Source: Aralia elata (lineage: Eukaryota; Streptophyta; Magnoliopsida; Apiales; Araliaceae). From it: a stretch of DNA of 64,000 nt. The notes below the pieces were generated by a model, which worked only from the letters and a program-made list of their open reading frames with translations, did not search any database and was not told the origin of the DNA. Both the position numbers and the translations under genes were made by a program. This document shows positions 33,852 through 45,037 of the stretch, piece by piece (the first letter of the stretch is position 1; each line of letters begins with the position of its first letter). The stretch spans positions 744,001-808,000 of the forward strand of contig JAVJAP010000103.1 of assembly GCA_034770075.1 (NCBI GenBank). Reading direction: 5' to 3'.

Positions 33852-34536
33852 ATGCCTCCAAGAAGACAACCACGAAACCAAAGGGTTGAGGAATCAGTTA
33901 ATAACACTCAGGGTTATCCAGACCCAATGAGAGCGTTTGCTGAGTTACTGGTAGAAGTTATGCAAAATAGACCCCCACCTATTAGAGAACAGCCAGAGCG
34001 GCAGCCCGCGCAGCATTTGGCTAGTTTCAAGGATTTTAAACTAGTAGGACCTCCCGAGTTTAAGGGAACACTAGACCCGATTGAAGCCCAAACCTGGATC
34101 GAAGAAATAGAAAAAGTGTTCGAGGTTGCAAGGGTGGCTGAAGAACAGAAAGGAAATGGAGTGATAGCCCACCTTCCGGAACAAAAGGAAATGGAGTGAT
34201 AGCTAATCTTCCGGGGGCAACAAGTCCGGAGGAGAGGTTAAGAAGGGTATTAAGTGCAATAATTGTGGAAAGAATCACTCTGGAGAGTGCATGAAAGGAA
34301 AAGGAGTTTGTTTTAACTGTGGGCAACAGGGACACTTTGCCCCTCAGTGCCCAAAAGGAAAGAAAGCAGGATGCTTCTCATGTGGACCACCAGATCATCA
34401 AATCAAGGATTGCCTGAAAAGGAAGGGGGATGTAACAAGTGGCAACATGAACAACAACAACAACAAGCTAGGCATTGGAGGGCCGGCTAGCCAAACCAAC
34501 AAACCAACGGTACGCACTTTCAACATGACTGTATAG
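33852..34536 (+). pseudogene. gag: gag of element A, internally deleted
   Basis: Begins MPPRRQPRNQRVEESVNNTQ and reaches FKLVGPPEFKGTLDPIEAQT and WIEEIEKVFEVARVAEEQK, the first part of the capsid domain. It then breaks near 34160-34215, where a phrase AGGAAATGGAGTGATAGC is repeated, and resumes at the zinc-knuckle region: CNNCGKNHSGEC, CFNCGQQGHFAPQC, CFSCGPPDHQIKDC. About 200 residues of capsid are missing compared with related elements, so it cannot form particles by itself. Three knuckles rather than one is usual for this lineage. Confidence 0.85.
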
Positions 34537-34544
34537 GATACGGT

Positions 34545-37500
34545 GGAGTCGAAGGACGTGATGTTAGGTATTATTTAGATCAATAATATCAGTGCATATG
34601 TATTATTTGATTCGGGTGCTACCTATTCATTTGTGTCGGATGAATTTACTAAACAGTTAAATTTACCTCGTGAGAAATTAGAGAATCTTATGAATGTGGA
34701 AGTAGCTAATAACTAAGTTATCCCTGTGGAATACATCCATAGAAATTATTGTGCTGAGATAAACGAGTATAAACTGAGCGTAGATTTAATTTTGATACGA
34801 CTAGGAGAATTTGATGTGATTCTGGGGATGGATTGGTTGTCTAGTCACGGGGCTATAATTGATTGTAAGAATAAATGTATAACCTAAAGACTCTAGATAA
34901 GTCGGGGGTTGTATTCTATGGAAGTAAATCACTTAGACAATCTCGTTGTCTGACGATGATGCAAGCAAAGAGATTGCTCAGGAAAGGTTGCATAGGTTAT
35001 CTGGCTCACATGGTTGATACTCAAAGAGTAGGGAGTGAAATGGGTCAGATACTTGTCGTAAGGGAATTTCTAGATGTTTTCCCAGATGAGTTACCGGGTT
35101 TACCACTGGATAGAGAGGTCGAGTTGATAATCGATTTGGTACCAGGAACCGCATCGATATCGAAGGCACCATACAGGATGGCACCAGTGGAGATGAAAGA
35201 ACTGATGGTTCAACTGTAGGAGCTGCTAGATAAAGGGTATATTCGTCCGAGTGTATCTCCGTGGGGAGCGCCAGTATTGTTCGTGAAGAAGAAAGATGGA
35301 TCGTTAAGGCTCTGTATCGACTACAGGGAATTGAACAAGGTTACAATTAAGAACAAGTATCCGCTGCCCAGAATCGATGATTTGTTCGATCAGTTGAAGG
35401 GAGCAAAATACTTTTCGAAGATTGACTTGAGAACGGGGTATCACCAGCTAAAAGTGAGAAAAGAGGACATACCGAAGACAACATTCAAAACTCGATATGG
35501 ACACTTTGAGTTTTTGGTGATGTCATTTGGGCTGACGAACGCGCCAGCAGCATTTATGGACATGATAAACAGAGTGTTCAAGCAATACCTAGATAAATTT
35601 GTTATCGTTTTCATAGATGACATTCTAGTCTACTTGAAGACGGAGGAGGAACACGTCGAGCATTTGAGGATAGCCCTGGAAATGCTGAGAAGAGATAAGC
35701 TATATGCAAAGTTTTCCAAGTGTGAATCATGGCTGCAAAGAATGCAATTTTTGTGGCACATGATTGACAAGGATGGTGTATCATTAAATCATGCGAAGAT
35801 AGAAGTAGTAATAAACTGGGAGCAACCAAAGACGCCAATAGAAGTCCGAAGTTTCTTGGGATTAGCAGGTTACTATCGGAGATTTATTCAGAACTTTTCA
35901 AAGATAGCGGCACCGTTGACAAATTTGACAAGGAAGACTGTGAAGTTCGTATAGACAGATAAGTGCGAAGAGAGCTTCTTGGAGTTGAAGAAGAAACTTA
36001 GTGAAGCATCTATGTTATCACTACCAGATAATATAAGGGGATTTGTGGTGTACAGTGATGCATTACACAAAGGCCTTGGGTGCGTATTGATGCAGCATGG
36101 GAAGGTCATTGCGTACACGTCACGACAGCTGAAGAACTATGAGAAGGGGTATCCGACTCATGACCTGGAACTAGCGGCAGTGGTATTTGCTCTGAAGATT
36201 TGGAGGCACTATCTGTATGGGGAGAAGTGTGAGATATACACAGACCACAAAAGTCTGAAATATATCTTCACTCAAAAGGAATTAAATATGAGGTAGCAAC
36301 GATGGTTGAAGTTGATCAAAGACTACGATTGTGAGATTCTATACCATCCCGGTAAGGCCAATGTAGTAGTTGATGCCCTAAGTAGGAAGGGTAGAGATAA
36401 GTTGATGATACTGACAGCTCAAGAGGAACTGATAAAGGACATGGAAAGACTAGAGTTAGAAGTCGAGTATCCGAAAGATGCAGACGAGAAACTGTTCACA
36501 GTGGAGGCGAGTCCAACTTTATTAGACAGGATAAAAGAAGCTCAAGGAAAGGATGACGAATGTGTTGCCATAAGGGAGCGAATCTCAAAAGGAGAGGAAT
36601 TGAAGTACAAGTCTAATAGCACGGGATTTCTAAGGTTTGAAGGGAGGATCTGGATACAGATGGTTCCGGAGTTGAGAGAAGAGATTTTGCAGGAAGCTCA
36701 TTCTACAAGGTATTCGATATACCCTGGTAGTACAAAGATGTATCAGGATTTACGCCAACACTTTTGGTGGCCAAACATGAAGAGGGAGGTCACGGAATGT
36801 GTTGGGCGATGTTTGACATGTCAGAGGGTAAAAATAGAACATCAAAAACAGGGTGGACTACTACAACCACTAGAGATTTCGGAGTGGAAGTCGGAGCATA
36901 TCACGATGGATTTTGTGACGGGGCTTCCGCCAACTCAGAAGGGTTACGACGCGATCTGGGTGATCGTGGATCGTTTAAATAAATCTGCACATTTTCTACC
37001 GATCAAGATAAGGTACAATCTGGAATAGTTAGCAAAGTTATATGTAAAAGAGGTTATGTCACGACATGGAGTGCCGGTATCTATTGTGTCTGACAGAGAT
37101 CTGCATTTCACGTCAAATTTCTGGAAGAGCTTACAAGAAAGATTGGGAACTCAGTTGAGGTTAAGTACGACATATCATCCTCAAACGGATGGATAAAGCG
37201 AACGAACGATTCAGACTCTGGAGGACATGCTTAGATCATGTGTGACGAATTTTAAAGGTAACTGGGATGATCACCTACCATTAGTGGAGTTTGCCTATAA
37301 TAACAATTATCATGCGAGTATTGGCATGCTGCCCTACGAAGCATTATACGTAAGGAAGTGTCGAACGCCTTTGTGTTGGGACGAAGGCGGTGAACGGAGA
37401 CTGTTAGGACCTGAATTAGTGCAGCAAACTGTGGATATCGTCAAGGTGATAAGAGCTCGAATAGTAGTGGCTCAGGATCGACAAAAGAAATATGTCGATT

Positions 37501-37945
37501 TGCATCGTCAGAAGCTAGACTTTGAAGTTGGCAGCTTTGTATTTTTGAAGGTATCTCCTTGGAAGGGGCAGATTAGATTTGGAAAGAAGGGAAAATTGAG
37601 TCTCAGATTCGTAGGATCCTTTGAAGTTTTAAAGAGGGTAGATGTAGTGGCGTACGAGGTAGCTTTACCTCCTGAACTTGAGCATATTCATAATGTGTTT
37701 CACGTTTCTGTATTGCGGTCGTATAAGCCCGACTACAAGCATGTGATATCCTATGAACCGATTCAAGTTGAACGAGATTTGTCATATGAAGAGATTCCTG
37801 TCCAGATATTAGATAGGAAGGAGCAGACGTTAAGGAATAAGGTCATCCATTCGGTCAAAGTACTTTAAAGGAACCACGCAGCTGAAGAAGCTACGTGGGA
37901 ACTGGAGAAGAAGATGAGGAAGAATTATCCGCATCTTTTTGAGTG
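34545..37945 (+). pseudogene. pol: pol of element A, several amber stops
   Basis: Protease with LFDSGATYSFVS and DVILGMDWLSSHG (34590-34860); RT with FPDELPGLPLDREVE, LCIDYRELNKVTIKNKYPLP and VIVFIDDILVY (DD near 35617); RNase H with YSDALHKGLGCVLMQ and YTDHKSLKYIFTQKELN; integrase with HPGSTK-like YPGSTKMYQDLR, CLTCQRVK, DFVTGLP, SDRDLHF and TYHPQTDG; chromodomain-like end YEEIPVQILDRKEQ to KNYPHLFE. Stops at 35217, 35952, 36294, 37026, 37192 and 37866 are explained by CAG, CAA or TGG changing to TAG or TAA. Frame is otherwise largely kept, with breaks near 34890. Confidence 0.93.
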
Positions 37946-38000
37946 AACTCATGTTAAGTTTTCTGTACCTAGAGTGTAATTCTGGGGACATAACTCTTAT

Positions 38001-38016
38001 AAGGGGGGAGGGAGGA
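38001..38016 (+). promoter_or_regulatory. Polypurine tract of element A
   Basis: AAGGGGGGAGGGAGGA directly before the 3' LTR start TGTAATGACC. Confidence 0.88.
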
Positions 38017-39849
38017 TGTAATGACCAGGAATTCTGGATTTGCCTTGTAATTTGAATTTTTGAATATTAATGAATATATTATCTTTATTAATATTATTTT
38101 TGTGTTGCATGTTTAAAGGTTGTGTGACAACCTGGATTATGTGAATGCATGAAATTTTACGTGTTATAGTTTTGTTTAAGTGAATAATTGATTTCGCGTA
38201 GCATCGCTAAATTACTATTCACGAGGAACGTTTCCCGAGGCACTATTCATGCCACAATATTTTTGTGTCTTTTTCGATTTTAATAAATTTCGTAAATACG
38301 TGCGAGCGAAGTGATAATTTTTTCAAGCGTCGAAAATTTTATTTGAGCTGATACGTGATTTTATCCGTATTCGAAATGTATTATATGGTTGTTCTGAATA
38401 TTTGAACAAATCCCATAATAATTATTTTTATGCATCCCAATATTTATGAGAGTACCCATTTTAATTTTAGGTGGAGTTATTTATCAGATTTGGTACAAAA
38501 ATGGGAGTTTTCGGATATAATTTTGGTGTATTTGTGTATTTATTTTTGCGTGTTACTCCAAGAAGGAACCAACCAAACCCCATCAACCAATCAAATGCTA
38601 GGAAAATGAGAGTGGTCGGGCAAGCCTAATTTTTGTGGAATAAAATTGCATTGAGTTCCAAACTCTTTAACATTCTACTTCCCCATCCCACTTCATTCCT
38701 CCCGAAGCCCCTCCATTTCTCCCAATCCATTCCACACTTCTCCCTTTCCATGTCTAAGTTCAGTTAAGAGAGAGAGAGAAGGAAAATTTGCAGGAAGAAG
38801 GAAGAACAAAGAACAAGAAGGAGAAGAAGATCGCCTGCGAAGAAGAAGAAGAACAAGAAGGAAGAAGGAAGAAGGAGTCACAGGTGGAGAAGAGGAGCCA
38901 AAGCCAAGAAGAACTCAAGCCAACCAAGCCTAGCCATCTTTTTAATCATCTAGAAAGGATTTACAAAGGTAACCAATCAATCAAATCCATTCCATTCGAT
39001 TTCTTGTTAAGTTTTTCAAGTTTTCCATAGTTTTGAGCTCTTGAGCTTATGGATTGATTTTCTGGCGATTCTTGATATTTTTGTTTGTTCTAGATGTTTG
39101 TAAATATTGTTAAAAGGTTATATAAGCTATTAATAACATCAAAGTGGAACAAAAATGTAAGAAATCGTTACCTTGGCTTAATGGAGCAAGAACAATGGAC
39201 AAAACATGGACTTTGGACGTTCAGACCATTTTAGAGGACTGTAAAGCTATGATTTCATGTCTGTTAATTATATTTGTTGCTATGGTATTGGAGTTCCATG
39301 GGTTATGAAGCTAACCCAGTTGGAATGGAGTAAAAAGGAGTTAAAATGAGTTCATAGTAATGATTTTTGGAAAACTCGTCAAGAACTCAAAAAATAGAGT
39401 ATGAACTTTGTATTTTGGCTTAAGATTTGGTCATGTTAATGTTAATGGGTAGCTTTAAATTTTTGGTATGTTGTATCCCCATAAGTTAGGAGTCCATAGA
39501 GTCCAGAATGGACCAATTTGCTTGTGTATTGAAGGAGTTATGGAGGTTGGAGCGACCGGAGGTCGGAATCGCGAACTGGGTTAAACCCAAAATCCGGCCC
39601 CTGGATGGTTGGCGCTGCCGTGCCATCCATAAGTGTAATAGCTGCCGCTGCCGTGAGGGGAAAAATAGGAAAAGAGCGGGACTGGCGCCATAGCGCCACT
39701 TCCAAGTATTGAGTGTGGCGCCGCAGCGCCGACACATGGCAAAAGGCGGGATAAGGGAACGACACCGTAGCACCGGTTCTAGTTCTGAGCTTAAAGTCGC
39801 AGCGCCAGGTCAACCCGGGAAAGAAATGGGGCGGGTTGGCACCGCAGCG
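38017..39849 (+). repeat. 3' LTR of element A, cut by LTR D
   Basis: Matches 27024 onward. It stops at 39849 within the last GC palindrome (GGCACCGCAGCG), where the Athila-type LTR start TGTTGGTCG begins. Confidence 0.88.
39611..39849. repeat. GC palindrome array in A 3' LTR, about 7 sites
   Basis: Sites centred near 39617, 39649 (degenerate), 39690, 39723, 39767, 39799 and 39844, for example GGCGCTGCCGTGCC, GGCGCCATAGCGCC, GGCGCCGCAGCGCC. Same paired layout as the 5' LTR; the last site is interrupted by LTR D. Confidence 0.83.
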
Positions 39850-40600
39850 TGTTGGTCGATTTCGCAACCGAAAAATACGCGCAAGTATACACGATCAACA
39901 AGTAATAAAGAGTAAGTAAAGTATCGATCTCACGAGGAATTGTTTCTAATGTTTACCAAGTATTAACCTTTTATCATTTCAATCTTATTTAAACAATGAA
40001 AACTTGAGTTATTTGATTAACTAATTGACAAGCTTTTAAGATAATGAAAATCTAGTATTAACAAGTATAAGATTACAATTTCCCCCAACACTTCATTTAA
40101 ATCTCTTATCTCTCTCATTTTCAACTAGTTAAATCACAAGAATTGTTAACCGAGAAATTCACCTTATTCATAAGCCTTAGTGTATGGTCATATGAAAATC
40201 ACCCATACACGACACGTAGGTATATGTTTATCCTACTTGCCAATAATCCATTCAATTCCATAAATAATCAATAAGACACATGCCACATAATCTTAGTCAA
40301 TCTACCCATCAAACGAATGAACCTCCGTGTAGGGAGTCATTAAGTTTGTAATCTCATAATGGTTACACACGACATTTAGATATATCTCTATTCCAAATAA
40401 CATAGAGAAACATAGAGAAACAAGTTAATTAAAAGCCTAATATATTGAAACACTATTATCCATCAACAATCAGATTCTTATTGAGAAACTAAGGCATATA
40501 GCATTGTTTACTGTATAATTTAACAAAAACAAACAAATATAGAGAAACAAACAACTAAAACATACAAAACATGGGGTGAAAATGTTAGCTTTCAACTTTC
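39850..40600 (-). repeat. Athila-type LTR D, partial
   Basis: Starts TGTTGGTCGATTTCGCAACC and continues with the AAGTATACACGATCAACAAG and TCTCACGAGGAATTG phrases shared, in this orientation, with C (41675) and, inverted, with the end of the X LTR. No polypurine tract or coding region follows; the right limit is uncertain. Confidence 0.65.
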
Positions 40601-40889
40601 ACCGGACAAAATTAATACTACACAACACTTCCTAATATGATGTAGATTCACTATACAAAAAGATATAAGTTATTAATTTACTACACATCATGCAATGCTT
40701 TCATTCTTTCTTTTCCCTTTTTTTTGGTCATTTATGACTCTAACCATCAAAATAGTTTTAGTAAACAGTAAGTAAAAAGGTACATGTGTTACATGCATGA
40801 ATGACTTCATCACAAAACAAAAATTGCAAGGCATGGCAACGTTATGAGAAGAAAAAGGTACAACTTTTGAATTAACGTCATAATTTTAC
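40601..40889. other. AT-rich stretch, nothing recognised
   Basis: No coding or repeat signal beyond AT richness; ends at the hAT MITE target duplication. Confidence 0.4.
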
Positions 40890-41254
40890 CAGGGTTCTAA
40901 AAATCGTTAGGCGAACCTAGGCGGTAGAGGTGGTGTCTAGCGCCTAGGCGTTTTCCTAGGCAGACTAGGCGTTTTCTAAGGCAATCTCATTTATATATAT
41001 TTTTTATTATATATACTTGTTATACTGTACAAAATATGTAGTATATATAATTTGTATAAATTTTACATGAAATATTACCAAAAAAATAATTTTTTAAGAC
41101 TTAACAAATTCATTTAAGTATTGTACAACTTCAAAGTAGAAGTCTGATTCTTTTTAGGCGAGGGCCTAAGCGCTAGCCAAATCAAGGCAGTAGAGGACCG
41201 CTTAGCGCCTAGGCAGTGATTAATCGGACCTAGGCGGGGATTTTTAGAACACTG
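40890..41254. mobile_element. hAT-type MITE, 365 bp
   Basis: Terminal inverted repeats CAGGGTTCTAAAAATCG and (inverted right end) CAGTGTTCTAAAAATCC. Flanking 8-bp duplications AATTTTAC (40882-40889) and AGTTTTAC (41255-41262) differ at one base. The ends carry repeated TAGGCG/CGCCTA words. The 8-bp TSD and CAG start are typical of hAT elements. No transposase. Confidence 0.85.
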
Positions 41255-41341
41255 AGTTTTACCTTCATGGCAACATAGATCGACTTAATTAAAGTGTTGA
41301 CAAACTAATTGGTGTTAGTTATTCAATATTGTTTTCCATTC

Positions 41342-41500
41342 TATAATGTCTAGTGATGAGGACATGCCTAGCTTGGACAAGGATAGAGGTTATGGAGCAG
41401 ATCTGGTGCAAGTTCCAATCGGACCCGTGACGAGAGCTAGAGCTAAACGCTTTAAAGAATGACTTAATGGCTTGATTCAAGGGGTTTGGATGGAGAATGG
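41342..41500 (+). pseudogene. Retroelement fragment with GPVTRARAK motif
   Basis: Reads MSSDEDMPSLDKDRGYGADL then VQVPIGPVTRARAKRFKE-stop-LNGLIQGVWM. Homologous to the segment at 20165-19960 on the minus strand. As there, GC palindromes follow (41594-41607 and 41625-41640, centres 32 bp apart). The family is not otherwise identified. Confidence 0.6.
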
Positions 41501-41593
41501 ACAAAGGCTTGTGCTAAGGAAGATGATTCCAATTTTGTTATTATGGTGAAAATGATTAGAGCAAGCAACAATTCAATTATTCTAGACTCCGCC

Positions 41594-41640
41594 GGCGCTG
41601 AAACTGCTTGATTTGAGCGATGTCGGCGCTGAGAGTTGCC
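41594..41640. repeat. GC palindrome pair
   Basis: GGCGCTGAAACTGC (centre 41600) and GGCGCTGAGAGTTGCC (centre 41632), 32 bp apart. A related GACGCTGAAATGGC follows at 41641. Confidence 0.6.
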
Positions 41641-41674
41641 GACGCTGAAATGGCTTGATTTGAGTGCAACCGGC

Positions 41675-43221
41675 TGTTGGTCAATTTTGCAATCGATAAG
41701 CACGCGCAAGTATATGCGGTCAACAAGTAATACAATGATAAGTAAAAGTCGATCCCACGAGGAATTATCTTTAATGCTTAACCAAGTACTAACTTTATAT
41801 CGTTTTGATCTTATTTAAACAACAGAGGATATGAATTATAATTAAACTAACTGACAAAAAGAAATGCATAAATAGATAGATAACGATCTAAGAACACAAT
41901 ATCCCCCAAATACTATATTTAAATCTCCTAACCTTCCAATAGATTATAAGGTCATGATGATTTGTCAACCGAGAAACCTAAGTATTCATACGCCTCTTCC
42001 GAGATCATATGACTATCACCCTTTACGACACATAGGTATATTCTTATCCTATATACTAGCAAGTCATTCAATTCTAAGAACAATCACAAGGCACATATCA
42101 CAAAAGCCCCGTAAATCACTCCTCAAATGAATAAACTCTCACATAAGGGAGTCATTAAGACTAAATCCTCAATTTGGCTACACATGACGTATAGGTATAT
42201 TCCTATCCTATATAAAAATTATGCATCCCAACACACTCAGAATAAACATAATCACATGTTAATATATTCATGGTCTCAATCAATATTCCATTTCCCAAAT
42301 TCATAAAGATTACTAAGTTAACTACTAATTCCTTAGCAATTAAACATTAAGCATATAATATATCGATCTAACTCATATGGTGCCACTCAAAAGGAGAAGC
42401 TATTCAATAAATATTAAGCAAATGGGTTTCATTACATTCATAGATCTAAAAACTAGTAATAATTACATAGAGAAAAAGATAAAGAAAGACAAGGTGGCTT
42501 CCCTTTTAATGGATGATGAAACTCCATTGGAGCACCTCCAATGGAGCTCTTGAAGAACCATGGCCAAAGGTCATTGCTTCCCTTTCCTTTTGCTCTCCAC
42601 TGCCTCTCTCTCCCTCCCTCCTTTTCTGTGGCTGCTGATGAAAAACGAAAAAATGATAGATCCCTTTGTTTTGGGTCTTTGGTTAGGGCTTTAACACTTT
42701 AGATCTACCTAAAATCCTGACCCAGCGCTAGGATTTAAATTGAAAATGGCGCTGCAACACTGCCCTATAGATGCCTGCAATTTGTCCGGCGCTGCGGCGC
42801 CGCAATTTGATCTTGAAATGGCATTACGACGCCTTAATCTCCTTGAGCTACTAGGAACTAGAGTTGCGGCGCCAGAGTTTAACCACAGAACTGGCGCTAC
42901 AGTGCCAATACTGGGTTTTGATTATATAGTTGTTGCTATTGCTGCTGCTGCTGGTGCGCTGCTGCTGCTGCCTGGTTTGCTGTTACTGCTGCTCCGTGCT
43001 ATTGGGCTGCTATCTCACCGTGCGTCGCTGCACACTGACACACTCGTCTTTGACCAAATGACCATTTTGCCCTTTTTAGCCCAAAACCGCCCAATTCACC
43101 CATTTTTGCCTTTTCTTACAAAATAACACTAAAACACATAAAAATGACATAAATATCCTAAGAACATGCAAATTTATCAAGTCGAATGTATCTGATTCGT
43201 CAATATAAAAACCACTCAACA
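41675..43221 (-). repeat. 3' LTR of element C
   Basis: 1,547 bp from TGTTGGTCAATTTTGC to CACTCAACA. It includes a CTG-rich run (42935-43000) and a six-site GC palindrome array. The apparent frame at 42740-43126 lies in this LTR and is not a gene. Confidence 0.8.
42716..42906. repeat. GC palindrome array in C 3' LTR, 6 sites
   Basis: Centres near 42722, 42754, 42794, 42826, 42866, 42899; examples GGCGCTGCAACACT, GGCGCTGCGGCGCC, GGCATTACGACGCC, GGCGCTACAGTGCC. Spacing 32, 40, 32, 40, 33. Confidence 0.85.
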
Positions 43222-43237
43222 AATACCCCCAAACTTG
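43222..43237 (-). promoter_or_regulatory. Polypurine tract of element C
   Basis: AATACCCCCAAACTTG, inverse CAAGTTTGGGGGTATT, abutting the LTR. Confidence 0.8.
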
Positions 43238-43700
43238 AATCTTTGCTTGTCCTCAAGCAAAACCAAAAACAAAAACTTCACATACTAACTATAACCTATA
43301 ACGCGAGCAATGATTCTATACATATTCAAAAGATGGTCTCAACAATTTCAAAACCAATAACTCCAAATAAAGTATAAGAGCATGCAACTTTAACAATTTT
43401 AACCTATACATTGGTTCCATGACAATCACGACCCATGGAATATGAGCACATCCAAACTGTATTCTCCATCATATTTAGATAAGACTATATAACGAATACT
43501 AAACAAAAGATATATCATATTAACTCTAGAATCCTAAAACCAGATCTATCTTAGCAAAGAAAAACATCACAACCGTCTGGGGTAATAATAAGGATAAGCA
43601 TTTTCAATCAATATCACTTCCCAAGCATAACATATTATGAATATTATTCATATTTTATTTTCCTTTCTCTTTTTCTTATATTCATTTTTAATTTAAATTT

Positions 43701-43809
43701 AGTGAGTGCATGTTATGCTCTATCTCACTTTCAAATGAACGAGCGCGTTTTACGCTCCATCTCGTTTCACATGTGTCCATAAGTGAGTGCGTTTTACGCT
43801 CCATTTCAC
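43701..43809 (-). other. Three tandem copies of the 3'-region hairpin, element C
   Basis: Copy 1 43701-43729 (AGTGAG with CTCACT), copy 2 43738-43766 (AACGAG with CTCGTT), copy 3 43782-43809 (GTGAG with TTCAC, one wobble). The loops share a TTTTACGCTCCAT-type sequence. The stems change in a compensated way between copies. Confidence 0.65.
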
Positions 43810-44704
43810 CTCACCATATATCTCAACTCACCATATGATTCATTATGCCAACCCGGGAAGGCTAAAGATATCAAACAATCCAAAATTTTCCCTAAACTTA
43901 TATGTATACCTAACTTTGTTATAATTGATGGTTAAGCAAGATCATAGAGTCTCAAAAACATCTTCTACACAAGAATAAGCTATATAAACTCTCTAAAATA
44001 CAATTAACTCAACAATTGGATGAAAGAGCCATGGAAGCGCAAAGGGTCATGAAACCATAGAACCAACACTTAAGGTAAAACTTAAACAAGCATGCCCAAC
44101 ACTTTCAAAAGAGTTAACAAAATACCTTTCAAGTTCATATCATATGCCAACATTGCTCAAAACTACAAATTTTTCAAAATTTTTAATTTTTCTAATTAAT
44201 ATGCACACTAAACATACTACATCAAAATACTAATATAATACTAACTCAAGCACTCAATGCATCACAAGTAACCCCAAACTTTAGATAAACATTGTCCTTA
44301 ATGTAAAAATAGACATAATTAAAACAGAGGACTTCCTTGAGGCTATGTCAATCATCATCGATAACATCCTCTCCACTATAAGTCGTTTTGGGAGCCATTC
44401 CAATTTAAAAGCTCCAATAAAATGTCCTGCCTAACTTATGTCTTGCTTTTAGCCTTGGCTTGTGCCTTGCCCATTGCTTTGTTTGGCCATTCGTTGGTGA
44501 ATCATGCTCGTAGCTATATGGTACCTTAAATTAACTAACACAAAAATTTATAACTTGGGTTGCCTCCCAATGAGTGCTTGTTTTATAGTCTTTAACCCGA
44601 CTTTATTTAAAACAGGAAAACAAGTTTAAATTAAGATCAATTCGATTGAAACTAATATTGGAAAAGCGTTAAAAAATAATTCCCCAACAATGGCACCAAA
44701 AACT

Positions 44705-45037
44705 TGTCGGTCGATTTTGCAATTGATAAACATGCGCAAGTATACACGGTCAATAATTAATAGAGTGATAAGTAAAAGTCGATCCCATGAGGAATTATCT
44801 CTACTTTTTAACCAAGTACTAACTGAAAATGGCACTGCAGTGCTACCCTATAGATGCCTGCAATTTGTCTGGCGTGTGGCGTTGCGATTTACTCTTCAAA
44901 TGGCGTCGCGACACATTAATCTCCTTGAGCTACTGGGAACTAAAGTTGCGACACCCGAGTTTACCCACAGAACGCCATTACTAGGATTTTGATTCTGCAG
45001 CTACTCTTATTGTTGCTGGTGTTGGTACTGGTGCGTT
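44705..45037 (-). repeat. 5' LTR of element C, internally deleted and cut
   Basis: Starts TGTCGGTCGATTTTGC. After ACCAAGTACTAACT it jumps to GAAAATGGCACTGCAG, skipping about 0.95 kb present in the 3' LTR. It carries degenerate palindromes centred near 44837, 44877, 44908, 44948. Element B starts at 45038. Confidence 0.78.

Larger units (their letters stand above)
27024..39849 (+). mobile_element. Element A: Tekay-like retrotransposon with extra ORF and internal duplication
   Basis: A + strand Ty3-type element: 5' LTR 27024-30337, primer site, extra coiled-coil ORF, gag, pol, polypurine tract, and 3' LTR from 38017 that is cut at 39849 by Athila-type LTR D. It is inserted in the integrase region of E. 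A 2,067-bp segment running from inside the LTR into the extra ORF is present twice (28849-30915 and 30916-32982). Many amber stops make it inactive. RT and integrase closely resemble those of element B. Confidence 0.9.
41675..45037 (-). mobile_element. Element C: short non-autonomous Athila-like element
   Basis: Minus-strand arrangement: 3' LTR 41675-43221, polypurine tract, internal region of only ~1.48 kb without gag or pol, primer-site region (inverse of TTTTTGGTGCCATTGTTGGG, 44682-44701) and a 5' LTR (44705-45037) that is internally deleted and cut by element B. The internal region keeps the hairpin copies and CCCCAAACTT tracts found in the 3' regions of E and X. Confidence 0.78.

Noticed and set aside
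39850..39850. Palindromes as integration targets for the retroelements
   Set aside because: Only LTR D sits in a palindrome; B, LTR1, X and G inserted elsewhere, so targeting is not supported.
42740..43126. Open frame with alanine/leucine-rich tail on + strand
   Set aside because: It lies wholly inside the LTR of element C over the GC palindromes and a CTG run; the frame follows from composition.
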